A stretch of 64,000 nucleotides of DNA, from NCBI GenBank assembly GCA_946885915.1, contig CAMPHF010000006.1, forward strand, positions 124,001 through 188,000, in the 5' to 3' direction. Positions within the stretch are counted from its first letter, which is position 1. The number at the start of each line of letters is the position of its first letter. This DNA is from an uncultured Idiomarina sp. (GTDB lineage: Bacteria > Pseudomonadota > Gammaproteobacteria > Enterobacterales > Alteromonadaceae). Positions 38,034 through 46,464 of this stretch are shown one piece after another. The notes below the pieces were generated by a model that was not told the DNA's origin, did not search any database, and was given only the letters and a program-made list of their open reading frames with translations. A program made the position numbers and the translations under genes.

Positions 38034-39205
38034 AGCAACTCCAATGACCGTAACCCTTCCTCTATCATTCGGATCACGTAGTCTTGTTGGCTATCAGTGA
38101 GGGTTGGATACAAAGGCAGGCTAATGGCTGTTTCATAGTACTGAATGGCCGCTGGGAACTGTTCTGGTGTAAAGCCGAGCGCTCGATAATATGGCTGAGT
38201 GTGTACCGGAATATAATGCACATTCACACCAATATCCGCCTGCCTCAGCTTATCAAACAACTGCTTCCGAAGCGCAGTACCATTGGCCGCAGTAATACAA
38301 ATGACAAATAAGTGATAAGCCGAGTGATACTCAGTTGGTTGATACTGACAACTTAGGGGCCAATCCTTAAATGCGCTCAAGTAGCGCTTTGCCAACTCAT
38401 GTCGACGCTCAATATAGCTGGCTAACCGTTGCAATTGACTGAGCCCTAGCGCGGCTTGTAATTCTGTCATCCGATAGTTGTAGCCAAGCGTAAGCTGCTG
38501 ATAATACCAATCACCCTCAGAGTCCTGCGTCATACGCTGCTGATCACGGGTAATACCATGACTACGAAGATCTTGCATCCGCTGAGCTAATAATTGGTTG
38601 TTGGTTGTGGCAACGCCTCCCTCCGCCGAGGTGATTATTTTCACCGGATGAAAGCTAAATACTGTGATATCGCTGTACTGGCTATTACCAATTGGCATAT
38701 TTTTATAACGAGCACCAATCGCGTGAGATGCGTCCTCAATGAGCGCCACTTCATAGTCGGTGCAAAGTTCAGCAATAGTTGCCAGATCACAAGGCAAACC
38801 AGCGAAGTGCACAACAATAAGCACTTTAGGTAAAGTACCCGTTTGCTTAGCCTGTGCAAATTTAACTGCAAGCTGTTGCGGACAAAGATTAAAGGTGCGA
38901 GGACAGATATCGACAAAATCAACCGTAGCGCCACAATAACGAGCACAATTTGCAGATGCGACAAAGGTGTTGGGAGAAGTCCAGACAATGTCGTTAGGCC
39001 CAACTTCTAGTGCCATGCAAGCTAAATGTAACGCCGATGTCGCGCTATTTACCGCGACCGCATAGCTTGCATCAACCGTTTCTGCTATTGCTCGCTCAAA
39101 CGATGGCACCACTGGTCCTTGCGTCAGCAAGTCCGATTCTAGGACGGCCACAACGGCATCAATATCTGCCTGCTGAATATCTTGACGCCCATAGGGGATG
39201 GTCAT
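38030..39205 (-). CDS. pseC: PseC, PLP-dependent UDP-4-keto-sugar aminotransferase
   Basis: DegT/DnrJ/EryC1-family aminotransferase of 391 residues that aminates C4 of the PseB product. The PLP lysine is in FSFHPVKIITSAEGG; PYGRQDIQQADIDAVVAVL at the N-terminus and YNYRMTELQAALGLSQL are typical. It starts 2 bases after pseB. Confidence 0.93.
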   Translation of the reverse strand: MTIPYGRQDIQQADIDAVVAVLESDLLTQGPVVPSFERAIAETVDASYAVAVNSATSALHLACMALEVGPNDIVWTSPNTFVASANCARYCGATVDFVDICPRTFNLCPQQLAVKFAQAKQTGTLPKVLIVVHFAGLPCDLATIAELCTDYEVALIEDASHAIGARYKNMPIGNSQYSDITVFSFHPVKIITSAEGGVATTNNQLLAQRMQDLRSHGITRDQQRMTQDSEGDWYYQQLTLGYNYRMTELQAALGLSQLQRLASYIERRHELAKRYLSAFKDWPLSCQYQPTEYHSAYHLFVICITAANGTALRKQLFDKLRQADIGVNVHYIPVHTQPYYRALGFTPEQFPAAIQYYETAISLPLYPTLTDSQQDYVIRMIEEGLRSLELL

Positions 39206-39207
39206 GG

Positions 39208-40206
39208 CTAAATTTTCCCAATCATGTCTTGGTTGTCATCTATCCATTGCTGTAACGCTGCCGTCGTCATCCACTCGGAGTTGTTATCGCTCGAATAGAT
39301 AAAACCATCTTCAACCTTGGTTCCCTGTTTAATTCTTCGCGGGCAAGTTGCCCAGCTATGTATCGGCGGTAAAATTTTGAAGTAATCGCCATATTCGTAG
39401 GTGGTATGTGAATCTTCTTCGCTAATCATTTGCTCGTGCAGCTTTTCACCTGGGCGAATGCCGATGGTCTTGAGTTCAGCATTTGGTGCTATCACTTTTG
39501 CAAGATCGATAACTTTCATTGAAGGGATCTTTTTAACGTAAATTTCCCCCCCCACCATGTCATCAAATGCATGCCAAACTAATTCAACGCCTTGCTCAAG
39601 AGAAATCATAAACCTTGTCATGCGATCGTCTGTGATCGGTAGCTCACCTTTATCTTTTATCGACATAAAAAAGGGAATAACAGAACCACGCGACCCCATG
39701 ACGTTTCCGTACCTAACCACTGAAAAGCTGGTTCCATGGGCGCCAGAATAAGAGTTTGAAGCGACAAAAAGCTTATCTGACGCAAGCTTAGTTGCGCCAT
39801 ATAAATTCACCGGACTGCTCGCCTTATCAGTAGATAAAGCCACTACCCGCTTGACGCCTTGATCAATACACGCGTCAATAACATTCATGGCGCCATTAAT
39901 GTTAGTTTTAATACACTCGAATGGGTTGTACTCCGCAGTCGGAACAATTTTGGTTGCGGCAGCATGGACTACGTAATCAACGCCTTGCAAAGCACGGTAC
40001 AAACGGTCTTTATCTCGGACATCACCAATAAAGAAGCGTACGCGTTTATCATCACCATAAAGCTTCGCCATTTCCCACTGCTTCATTTCATCGCGTGAAA
40101 ATATAATGAGCTTTTCGGGATTATATTTGGCCAGTGTCATAGGAACGAATTTATGTCCGAACGATCCCGTACCACCGGTAACCAATATCGTTGAATTATT
40201 TAGCAT
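39208..40206 (-). CDS. pseB: PseB, inverting UDP-GlcNAc 4,6-dehydratase
   Basis: First enzyme of CMP-pseudaminic acid synthesis, an NAD(P)-dependent SDR of 332 residues. ILVTGGTGSFGHKFVPMTL holds the cofactor loop, and the catalytic Tyr/Lys are in NLYGATKLASDKL. RYGNVMGSRGSVIPFF is the PseB/FlaA1 signature. It opens the pseBCFG run, 51 bases after the Maf-like gene. Confidence 0.94.
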   Translation of the reverse strand: MLNNSTILVTGGTGSFGHKFVPMTLAKYNPEKLIIFSRDEMKQWEMAKLYGDDKRVRFFIGDVRDKDRLYRALQGVDYVVHAAATKIVPTAEYNPFECIKTNINGAMNVIDACIDQGVKRVVALSTDKASSPVNLYGATKLASDKLFVASNSYSGAHGTSFSVVRYGNVMGSRGSVIPFFMSIKDKGELPITDDRMTRFMISLEQGVELVWHAFDDMVGGEIYVKKIPSMKVIDLAKVIAPNAELKTIGIRPGEKLHEQMISEEDSHTTYEYGDYFKILPPIHSWATCPRRIKQGTKVEDGFIYSSDNNSEWMTTAALQQWIDDNQDMIGKI

Positions 40207-40257
40207 AAGCGCCTCAAAGTGACTGGCTAATCTATCAAATTTTATTCAAAGCAATAA

Positions 40258-42342
40258 CTATGCCGAGTTTGACGATGGTGGTTCCCAACCCATGGTACAT
40301 TTCTCTAACCAGTCCTTTGCAAAATTTTGTCGTGCCGTTTCAATAAACTCTATCCACACCGCTAACGTTCGATTGAATGCCTCAACACATTGTTTTTCAT
40401 CGTTGTTTATAAAAAGCAACGTGATAAGCGGACAATGGAAATACAGCAACTCACCCTCTAAAACATAATGCAGATGTGATAACCAAGTATTTCGATGTGA
40501 GTATAAATAGCGTGCTTGACGACGCAGGTTATCCAACGCCTCAGCCCGGGTATGGATCGGTTCTTGGCAAATCGTCAAAAGATCGACGCAGATACGCTCG
40601 AAGTGATCTAACCGGATGAAGCTCTCAAAATCATCGAATTGGAAGTGATCAAACCGCGATTTAATAAAATCTACAACTTCAGGCTTTTCGAAAGTCACTT
40701 GGTCAGGTAATACATTTTGTATGGCTACTGGGGTAGCGTGCTCAATTCTTGCGCCATCACCAACGTTGTAACAATGCGCATCAGCAAATGGCACCATACC
40801 TAATAAACGTCCCATCTGGCGACATGACATCGCGAGTAGTTTGGAAGTCTGTACCTTGCCACCAAAATTGCCGGGTAAATATTGAACCCCAGGCTTTGGC
40901 TGCCATTGATTGAACGTTCCAGAGTAATAATCGCTCTTCGCTGAATGGTGACGTCCATCCGGAGCATAGCCATTATCCACACCAAATAAATAGACTTGTT
41001 TGAAGCCCAAGCTCAGCACGAACGACAACGCGGTGTTCGAAACCATCGGATTACACAACGGAAGGTACCGCAACGTAGTCCGAAGTTGCTTATTCATTAC
41101 GCGATTGAGTAGGTCCCCCCCCGCATCGACTCCCTTTCCAGCCATGCCAACCCAGCCATACAAGTCCACGGCATCAGGGTAAATTAAGTTTACTGTTAGT
41201 AAATTTAAGTCGCGATAGTACTCCACTGGGAGCGTATGCATTAGCACATCGTACGTAATCTTGGGACGCTCTATCAGCACATGGAAGTCCGCACGAATAC
41301 CATAATTTACCAACGATTTAAGTGCCGTTCCGGCAGCAACAATAATTGCCTTATCTTGGCTATCTTTAAGAAACTGGGCAGCTTCATCAAGTGAGGGGCC
41401 GTTGCCAATAATGTATACCGGAACATCTGAGTAAGGATGTCGTTTTTCCGAACCATTTCTTAGCGAGTTTATACCTCGTTGGGTATTCAGAACCGTATGC
41501 GCCAGAGCGGTGGTTGAATCATTATAAAACCCATACCCGCCATGCATTTCGAATAACCGAGTACGAAACTCATTCACTAACTCTGCCGTTTCACGGTTTA
41601 CGTAGTGCTGATAACAAAAACATTTAGTGACTGAATACGGACCAATATCCTGACTCACGCGATATAGATCGTCGATGAAGTCACGATAACTCGCACCTAA
41701 ATGAAAAACTAAAACGCCATGCTGTTCATCAATAGTTTCAATCCAGGTGGCCCAATCGATGCAGAATAAACTGGCGTAAAAGTTCTCAAATTGCGGTTCA
41801 ATAATATACCAATAGTCGAATTGCACACGGTCTGACAACAACGGCAGGTGATACCCTAACCCAACCCCAAACACCACCGCGGTAGGGAACCGAGAAGGCA
41901 TTTCGGTTAACTTTTCATATTCTCCGGCTGATTTTATCGAGCTGCCAAGCTTACGCAGAAATTGCATATGTAATCTTTGATCGTCGCTCGGTGCATTCGC
42001 ATAATGGGAGAAATCAATGTGCGTGATTTTTGGGTCTTGGATTGCCTCGTTAACCTGAGTCTCGGCATCACGCAGAGGGTTCTGGCTATATAGCGGCGCT
42101 TTGGTTGTTGCCTCTTTTATATTCCCATGCCCCGATTCCGTCACATATAACTCAAGCGGGCTTGCCGTCGTAAAGCTTTGGATTTCGTCAAAGATTTCTG
42201 GAAAGTACTGTTTGAATGCCGCTAGATTTCGTTCAAACCTTGGCTGCGCTTCACGGGAAAAAGCTTGTTCACGCAATACTTGCGCCTCAGCTTCGTTCAC
42301 CTGTTTTAAAATTTCATCATACTTGTCAGTATCTTGGGACAT
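40258..42342 (-). CDS. maf: Maf-type motility accessory factor, probable flagellin glycosyltransferase (DUF115)
   Basis: A 694-residue cytoplasmic protein. The central DUF115/MAF region has VYIIGNGPSLDEAAQFLKD and IRADFHVLIERPKITYDVL, seen in Maf flagellin glycosyltransferases that transfer pseudaminic or legionaminic acid to flagellin Ser/Thr. The N-terminal 280 residues include VVFGVGLGYHLPLL. Being next to the Pse genes and 3 kb from the flagellins, it is the obvious enzyme to place the sugar on flagellin. A terminator just upstream (42390-42415) means it needs its own promoter; AT-rich sequence at 42343-42389 may hold one but I cannot define it. Confidence 0.85.
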   Translation of the reverse strand: MSQDTDKYDEILKQVNEAEAQVLREQAFSREAQPRFERNLAAFKQYFPEIFDEIQSFTTASPLELYVTESGHGNIKEATTKAPLYSQNPLRDAETQVNEAIQDPKITHIDFSHYANAPSDDQRLHMQFLRKLGSSIKSAGEYEKLTEMPSRFPTAVVFGVGLGYHLPLLSDRVQFDYWYIIEPQFENFYASLFCIDWATWIETIDEQHGVLVFHLGASYRDFIDDLYRVSQDIGPYSVTKCFCYQHYVNRETAELVNEFRTRLFEMHGGYGFYNDSTTALAHTVLNTQRGINSLRNGSEKRHPYSDVPVYIIGNGPSLDEAAQFLKDSQDKAIIVAAGTALKSLVNYGIRADFHVLIERPKITYDVLMHTLPVEYYRDLNLLTVNLIYPDAVDLYGWVGMAGKGVDAGGDLLNRVMNKQLRTTLRYLPLCNPMVSNTALSFVLSLGFKQVYLFGVDNGYAPDGRHHSAKSDYYSGTFNQWQPKPGVQYLPGNFGGKVQTSKLLAMSCRQMGRLLGMVPFADAHCYNVGDGARIEHATPVAIQNVLPDQVTFEKPEVVDFIKSRFDHFQFDDFESFIRLDHFERICVDLLTICQEPIHTRAEALDNLRRQARYLYSHRNTWLSHLHYVLEGELLYFHCPLITLLFINNDEKQCVEAFNRTLAVWIEFIETARQNFAKDWLEKCTMGWEPPSSNSA

Positions 42343-42389
42343 AGTGTCTCTTTATTTATAGATTCAAATTTAACTATAACGCCAAACAC

Positions 42390-42415
42390 AAAAAAGCCCA
42401 AGCAAGGCTTGGGCT
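42390..42415 (-). terminator. Rho-independent terminator of the flaG-fliD-fliS operon
   Basis: On the minus strand AGCCCAAGC-ctt-GCTTGGGCT is followed by TTTTTT, a 9-base-pair stem with a T-run. It lies 37 bases after the stop of the small gene at 42453 and separates the cap/chaperone operon from the Maf-Pse genes. Confidence 0.9.
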
Positions 42416-42452
42416 AACCAATTAATTCTTCTGCACAACCATTCAAGGGGCT

Positions 42453-42755
42453 TTAGCGTGATGCTTTATTATGTTCCATATACTTGGCCAGCGACTGGCG
42501 ATTCTTCTGTATCTTTTTAAGTCCGACGCCTAGCGACTCTACTTCGTCCAAAAACTTCTGCTGCAAACTTTCAATCACCCGTTGTGCTTGTCGAATAGCG
42601 CGTTCAGCTGGATCAGCTTCAACGCTATCATCCTCAAGTACGGCTTGCACGAGAGTAGGCAGGCGCCCGATCGCATCCTGAAGAAATTGAATGTCATCAC
42701 CACGCTGTTCTATTGCGTGAAGCTGGTTTTCAAGATCTTGAAGGGCTTGCGCCAC
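42453..42755 (-). CDS. Small coiled-coil protein in the FliT position; GTG start
   Basis: A 100-residue, strongly helical, charged protein (MAQALQDLENQLHAIEQ start) with no membrane segment. Its start GTG overlaps the fliS stop (TAGTG). In Vibrio the gene in this place (flaI) and in enterics fliT encode small helical chaperones for the cap protein FliD; size, helicity and location fit, but no FliT sequence signature is evident to me. Function is therefore inferred from context. Confidence 0.65.
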   Translation of the reverse strand: MAQALQDLENQLHAIEQRGDDIQFLQDAIGRLPTLVQAVLEDDSVEADPAERAIRQAQRVIESLQQKFLDEVESLGVGLKKIQKNRQSLAKYMEHNKASR

Positions 42756-43186
42756 TATGCACCACTCGCAGCAGCAGGTTGCATTTTAACGAACGCCTCT
42801 TCGCGCGCGGCAACCGGTATCGCATCCCAACCCGTCTTAATTTCACGCATTAATGCAACCACTTCATCAATAATCTCTACATCATTATTTGCCGTCGCAT
42901 CAACCAACCGGTCATACATGTACAAATAGAGATCGTTCAGGTTAGCTGTCGCTTCTGCGCCAATATCACTACGCAGACTGCTGCGAAGCGATTCAATAAT
43001 CGCTGATGCTTTGGCAATTTGCTGAGCTTTCAATTCGAAATTCTTTTGTTGGATAGCGCCTTTTGCATAATTCAAACTATCAATCACACCACTCATCAAC
43101 ATTTGAATAATTTGGTATGGGTCGGCACCCGCCACTCGCTCCCGCATTGAGTTCTGCGTATAGCCTTGTAGTTTCTTATTCTGCAT
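42755..43186 (-). CDS. fliS: FliS, flagellin export chaperone
   Basis: A 143-residue helical protein. AGADPYQIIQMLMSGVIDSL and DLYLYMYDRLVDATANND are the FliS core segments. FliS caps the C-terminal disordered tail of flagellin before export. It follows fliD after 11 bases. Somewhat longer C-terminus than E. coli FliS. Confidence 0.94.
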   Translation of the reverse strand: MQNKKLQGYTQNSMRERVAGADPYQIIQMLMSGVIDSLNYAKGAIQQKNFELKAQQIAKASAIIESLRSSLRSDIGAEATANLNDLYLYMYDRLVDATANNDVEIIDEVVALMREIKTGWDAIPVAAREEAFVKMQPAAASGA

Positions 43187-43197
43187 AAGGTTACCTC

Positions 43198-44595
43198 TTA
43201 ATCTTTACTGGTTTTAAAGCCAGGTAAGTTCGCTAACTGTTGACCAAGCGCCGCTTGCGTTGCCTGCATTTGAGCCAATAGCACGTCTAAACCTGCATAT
43301 TTTTGACGCAAGCTAATTTCTAGCTGCTCCATCCGGTACTGATGGTCTGCACGGTCTTCCGTCAGATCGCGAAGATTCTCATTTAACGTTTTCTCACGAA
43401 AAGTGATAGCACCATCATTATCGATGTAATTGCCCATGAGCTCTTCTAGCTTCGCGCCCACGCCGTCTTCACTTGAGAAGATTTTACCAACCCCAGCAAA
43501 GTTCAGATCCATCGCTTCTTCGAGACTACGAACTAAATTGTCTTTCTCTAACTTGCCATCCTTGTTTAAGGAAATACCGATATCAAACAAGGTTTCAAAT
43601 GCACCGGCTCCGACAACGTCCGTCGTAAGCGCATTCACCATTTGCTGTTGTAACCCACGAATGGTCGAATCACTCTGCAGCGGTTGGCCAATAGCCGTTG
43701 CTTTGTCCATAATATCAATAACAGCGTTGTACGCTGCCACGAACTCGTCGATGAGTTTGGTGTTACCCTCACGATCCTGTTCGATTTTCAAATTTGCAGT
43801 TTCGTTATTTTCGCTTTGCTTCAAAGCCGTAATAGTTGAGCCCTGAATCACATCAGAAAATACGTTCGTTGTATTGGTTGCTGTAATGCCATCAATCTTA
43901 ATGATTGCATCTTGTGCGACATCTTCAGCGGCAATACTCATACCACCAGCACCGCCAGCAAAAGACGTTGTGGTCAAACCGTCAAACTCATCACTTGTCG
44001 CAGTCACTGTCAGGTCGTTGCCTGAGCCCCCGGCTGAAGATTCTATAACTAGCTTTGCTTCACCACCGGTATTAATAATGTTGACTGAAACGCCGAAATT
44101 GTCTTCGTTACTATTTATCGCTTGGCGGATGTCCTCGAGCGTCGAATTTGCATCGATTGCTACGTTAAAGGTCTTGGTGCCAGCCGACAAAGTTAGCGTG
44201 CCACTAGTAGTATTTATGACTTGATCAGCGCTAGTAAAAGTACCGTCAGCTGAAATGGCTCTAGAGCCCTGCGCAAGCTGAATAACTTCGATATCAAAAT
44301 CGCCCGGGGTCGCATCAGAATTGCTCGAAACGCGAATAAGATCGCCTGACTCTGGCTGAGTGATATTGGCCACTCGTTTATCAAAGCTTTTAGGGTCGGC
44401 TAATTTCTCAATGACATCGTTCAGTTTGGATAAGGCAGACTTCACCGCACCCAACGCAGAAAGTTGAGTTCTATTTTCTTGCTCAACCCGAGTAAATTGA
44501 GCCACTTTTGGTTGATTAGCGGCGCCTACGGTTGCCGCAATAATTGACTCTAGGTCTAACCCAGAACCGACACCTGCTGATGTAATCAAGGCCAT
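43198..44595 (-). CDS. fliD: FliD, flagellar filament cap protein
   Basis: A 465-residue FliD (HAP2). The N-terminal SAGVGSGLDLESIIAATVGA and the C-terminal coiled coil (residues about 390-450, ending in QMQATQAALGQQL) are characteristic; the central domains are variable. FliD sits at the filament tip and helps flagellin fold into place. Operon flaG-fliD-fliS, driven by the sigma-28 promoter upstream of flaG. Confidence 0.96.
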   Translation of the reverse strand: MALITSAGVGSGLDLESIIAATVGAANQPKVAQFTRVEQENRTQLSALGAVKSALSKLNDVIEKLADPKSFDKRVANITQPESGDLIRVSSNSDATPGDFDIEVIQLAQGSRAISADGTFTSADQVINTTSGTLTLSAGTKTFNVAIDANSTLEDIRQAINSNEDNFGVSVNIINTGGEAKLVIESSAGGSGNDLTVTATSDEFDGLTTTSFAGGAGGMSIAAEDVAQDAIIKIDGITATNTTNVFSDVIQGSTITALKQSENNETANLKIEQDREGNTKLIDEFVAAYNAVIDIMDKATAIGQPLQSDSTIRGLQQQMVNALTTDVVGAGAFETLFDIGISLNKDGKLEKDNLVRSLEEAMDLNFAGVGKIFSSEDGVGAKLEELMGNYIDNDGAITFREKTLNENLRDLTEDRADHQYRMEQLEISLRQKYAGLDVLLAQMQATQAALGQQLANLPGFKTSKD

Positions 44596-44616
44596 ACCAC
44601 AGCCCCCCTTATTAGC

Positions 44617-45033
44617 TTAAATTTGCTTGTCGAATAGGAATCCAGCAAGCTCAGTATTGTTATCGGACAGTTCAGCAATAGCTTTAGCTAACTTCACCGC
44701 TAACTCCGATGGAATTTGGCGAATCTTTTCGCCATTAGATTTGTCGATCACCTCGACAACCGGCGGATCTGAACGCTCCTCAAACACAAACTGCAAACTG
44801 GTCGCTCGAATTGATGGCGCTTTATTTATTTCAGCGACTAATTCGGCAACGCTTGGCTGTGATTGTTCACGCTCTTTTTTAGCTTCGGTACTCGTCTCTT
44901 CAGAAACGCGCTTTTGTACATCCTTCACCGCTTCCATCACTTGTTTCTGCGATGCAGGATCGACAACTTTGTCGCGCCCATCAGGCTTAAGCAAGTTTTG
45001 TACCGAGCGGCTTTCAATAGACATTTCAGCCAT
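44617..45033 (-). CDS. flaG: FlaG family protein
   Basis: A 138-residue protein. The C-terminal 75 residues (LQFVFEERSDPPVVEVIDKS, EKIRQIPSELAVKLAKAIAE) match FlaG, which affects filament length in other polar flagellates. The N-terminal part is polar and helical. ATG 45033 has AAGGTGAG five bases upstream; a GTG three codons earlier is less likely. First gene of the flaG-fliD-fliS operon. Confidence 0.9.
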   Translation of the reverse strand: MAEMSIESRSVQNLLKPDGRDKVVDPASQKQVMEAVKDVQKRVSEETSTEAKKEREQSQPSVAELVAEINKAPSIRATSLQFVFEERSDPPVVEVIDKSNGEKIRQIPSELAVKLAKAIAELSDNNTELAGFLFDKQI

Positions 45034-45090
45034 TGTACTCACCTTAGTTTTCGAGGCTAAGCCTCGCCTTATTAGTTTAACTCATATTTG

Positions 45091-45118
45091 ATATCGGCAG
45101 GCCTATCTATAAACTTTA
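45091..45118 (-). promoter_or_regulatory. Sigma-28 promoter of flaG-fliD-fliS
   Basis: TAAAGTTT (45111-45118) and GCCGATAT (45091-45098) on the minus strand, with 16 bases between TAAA and GCCGATA. A close match to the FliA consensus, 58 bases before the flaG start. Confidence 0.85.
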
Positions 45119-45206
45119 GCATTTGATCGTGCTTTTTTTGTCCAATTTTAAAAATAATGTTAAAACAATGAGTTAAGCATAAAAGTAATCGATGCAAAGC
45201 AGATAT

Positions 45207-45236
45207 AAAAAAGCCGAGATAAAAATCTCGGCTTCC
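45207..45236 (-). terminator. Terminator after flagellin gene 1
   Basis: Minus strand AAGCCGAGAT-tttt-ATCTCGGCTTTTTT: 10-base-pair stem followed by a T-run, 17 bases after the flagellin stop. Confidence 0.92.
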
Positions 45237-45252
45237 TTTACTCGTATTACGC

Positions 45253-46206
45253 TTAGCCGAGTAACTGCAACGCTGCCTGCGGCCGCTGGTTAGCCTGGGC
45301 CAAAATAACCTGGCTCGCCTGCTGTAAGATCTGCGCTTGAGTTAACTTCGCAGTTTCCGCAGCAAAGTCAGCATCTTTAATGCGTGATTTCGCAGCTTCT
45401 AGGTTCTCCGCAACGTTACCTTGGTTACGAATAGTAGACTGGAAGCGGTTCTGCACAGCACCTAGCTCTGCACGCTTCTTATCTACCACTGCAATCAACG
45501 CATCCATACCGGCAAGCACAACTTGAGCGTTTGCTTGGCTAGACACAGAAATACCTGTTGCAGTAAAGATTGTTGCAAAATCTGCAGCATCCGCATCAGC
45601 TGAGAAGCTTGTGCCTGCTAACGTAGACACTTGGTCACCGGTTACCGCAGAAGCAACACTTGCAATACCTGACAGCGTGAAGCCACCAGCTGCGGTCAAT
45701 GAGTTCGAAGAACCACCCACAGTTTGCATGTTGAATTCAATGATCTGGTTCGCGTCTGCACCTACTTGGAAGCTGGCTTCATAAGAGCCATCTAATAAGT
45801 TCTGGCCACCAAAAGTGGTGTCGCTGGCGATCCGGTTCACTTCTTCCATCAATACGCGGATTTCTTCTTGAATCGCTAAGCGGTCTTCGTCGGTGTTTGA
45901 ACCGTTCGAAGCCTGCTGCGCCAACGTCCGTACCCGCTGGAATGAACGGGTCATTTCATCCAATGCACCCTCTGCAGTTTGCGCTAATGAAATACCGTCG
46001 TTGGCGTTACGGTTACCTTGGTTTAGACCCATAATTTGTGAGTCTAAGCGGTTTGAAATTTGTAAGCCTGCTGCATCGTCGGCCGCGCTGTTAATACGCA
46101 AACCAGATGATAAACGCTTGAAAGCTTGGTCGAGCTGACCACCTGAATTGATCAACTGACGCTGAGCATTCAATGAGCTGACGTTGGTGTTTACATATAA
46201 TGGCAT
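45253..46206 (-). CDS. Flagellin, type A copy 1
   Basis: A 317-residue flagellin: conserved N-terminal D0/D1 (MPLYVNTNVSSLNAQRQLIN to about 140) and C-terminal D1/D0 (about 230-317, ending in NQRPQAALQLLG), with a short variable centre rich in Ala, Ser, Thr and Gly. ATG 46206 is preferred over in-frame ATGs at 46212 and 46221 because GAGGAG then lies at normal distance and the protein lines up with its paralogues. Its sequence is the same as the copy at 47571-48524. Has its own sigma-28 promoter and terminator, so it is monocistronic. Likely carries Pse-type O-glycans in the centre (inference). Confidence 0.96.
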   Translation of the reverse strand: MPLYVNTNVSSLNAQRQLINSGGQLDQAFKRLSSGLRINSAADDAAGLQISNRLDSQIMGLNQGNRNANDGISLAQTAEGALDEMTRSFQRVRTLAQQASNGSNTDEDRLAIQEEIRVLMEEVNRIASDTTFGGQNLLDGSYEASFQVGADANQIIEFNMQTVGGSSNSLTAAGGFTLSGIASVASAVTGDQVSTLAGTSFSADADAADFATIFTATGISVSSQANAQVVLAGMDALIAVVDKKRAELGAVQNRFQSTIRNQGNVAENLEAAKSRIKDADFAAETAKLTQAQILQQASQVILAQANQRPQAALQLLG

Positions 46207-46267
46207 CTTCATGCTCCTCATTTAAATGGACGTCACTTGTGCTCATCAAGGGGAGCGAACCAAGCTT

Positions 46268-46285
46268 GGATTTATCGGTAAATCC
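46268..46285 (-). other. Stem-loop near the 5' end of the type A flagellin mRNA (copy 1)
   Basis: On the minus strand GGATTTA-CCGA-TAAATCC is a perfect 7-base-pair hairpin beginning roughly 7 bases after the predicted start of transcription from the sigma-28 promoter. Such 5' hairpins can stabilise mRNA. The same element is at 48586-48603. Confidence 0.6.
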
Positions 46286-46298
46286 TTCGTCATTCAAG

Positions 46299-46326
46299 CT
46301 ATCGGCAACAGAAGCGGCAAGCTTTA
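46299..46326 (-). promoter_or_regulatory. Sigma-28 promoter of flagellin type A copy 1
   Basis: Minus strand TAAAGC ... GCCGATAG with 16 bases between TAAA and GCCGATA; about 95 bases before the ATG. Identical in the second copy. Confidence 0.85.
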
Positions 46327-46400
46327 GCCCTTTTTTACTATTTTCGGCATTTTTTTGCCGCTTTTATTTCAAGCTATTGTTTTATATGAGCTTTAGATAC

Positions 46401-46430
46401 AAAAAAGCCAGAGCGATGGCTCTGGCTTTT
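46401..46430 (-). terminator. Terminator after flagellin type B copy 1
   Basis: Minus strand AAGCCAGAGC-cat-cGCTCTGGCTTTTTT: stable stem with T-run, 35 bases after the stop codon. Confidence 0.9.
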
Positions 46431-46464
46431 AATATCTCTAAAAACGCTGAGAGAGGTTGGGCGA

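Noticed and set aside
40258..42342. Maf protein considered as the septum-inhibitor/nucleotide pyrophosphatase Maf
   Set aside because: Length (694) and the DUF115 motif show it is the motility accessory factor; the pyrophosphatase Maf is about 190 residues.
45893..46138. Identical antisense open frame seen four times within the flagellin genes
   Set aside because: Shadow of the conserved D1 region of flagellin; four copies because there are four genes.
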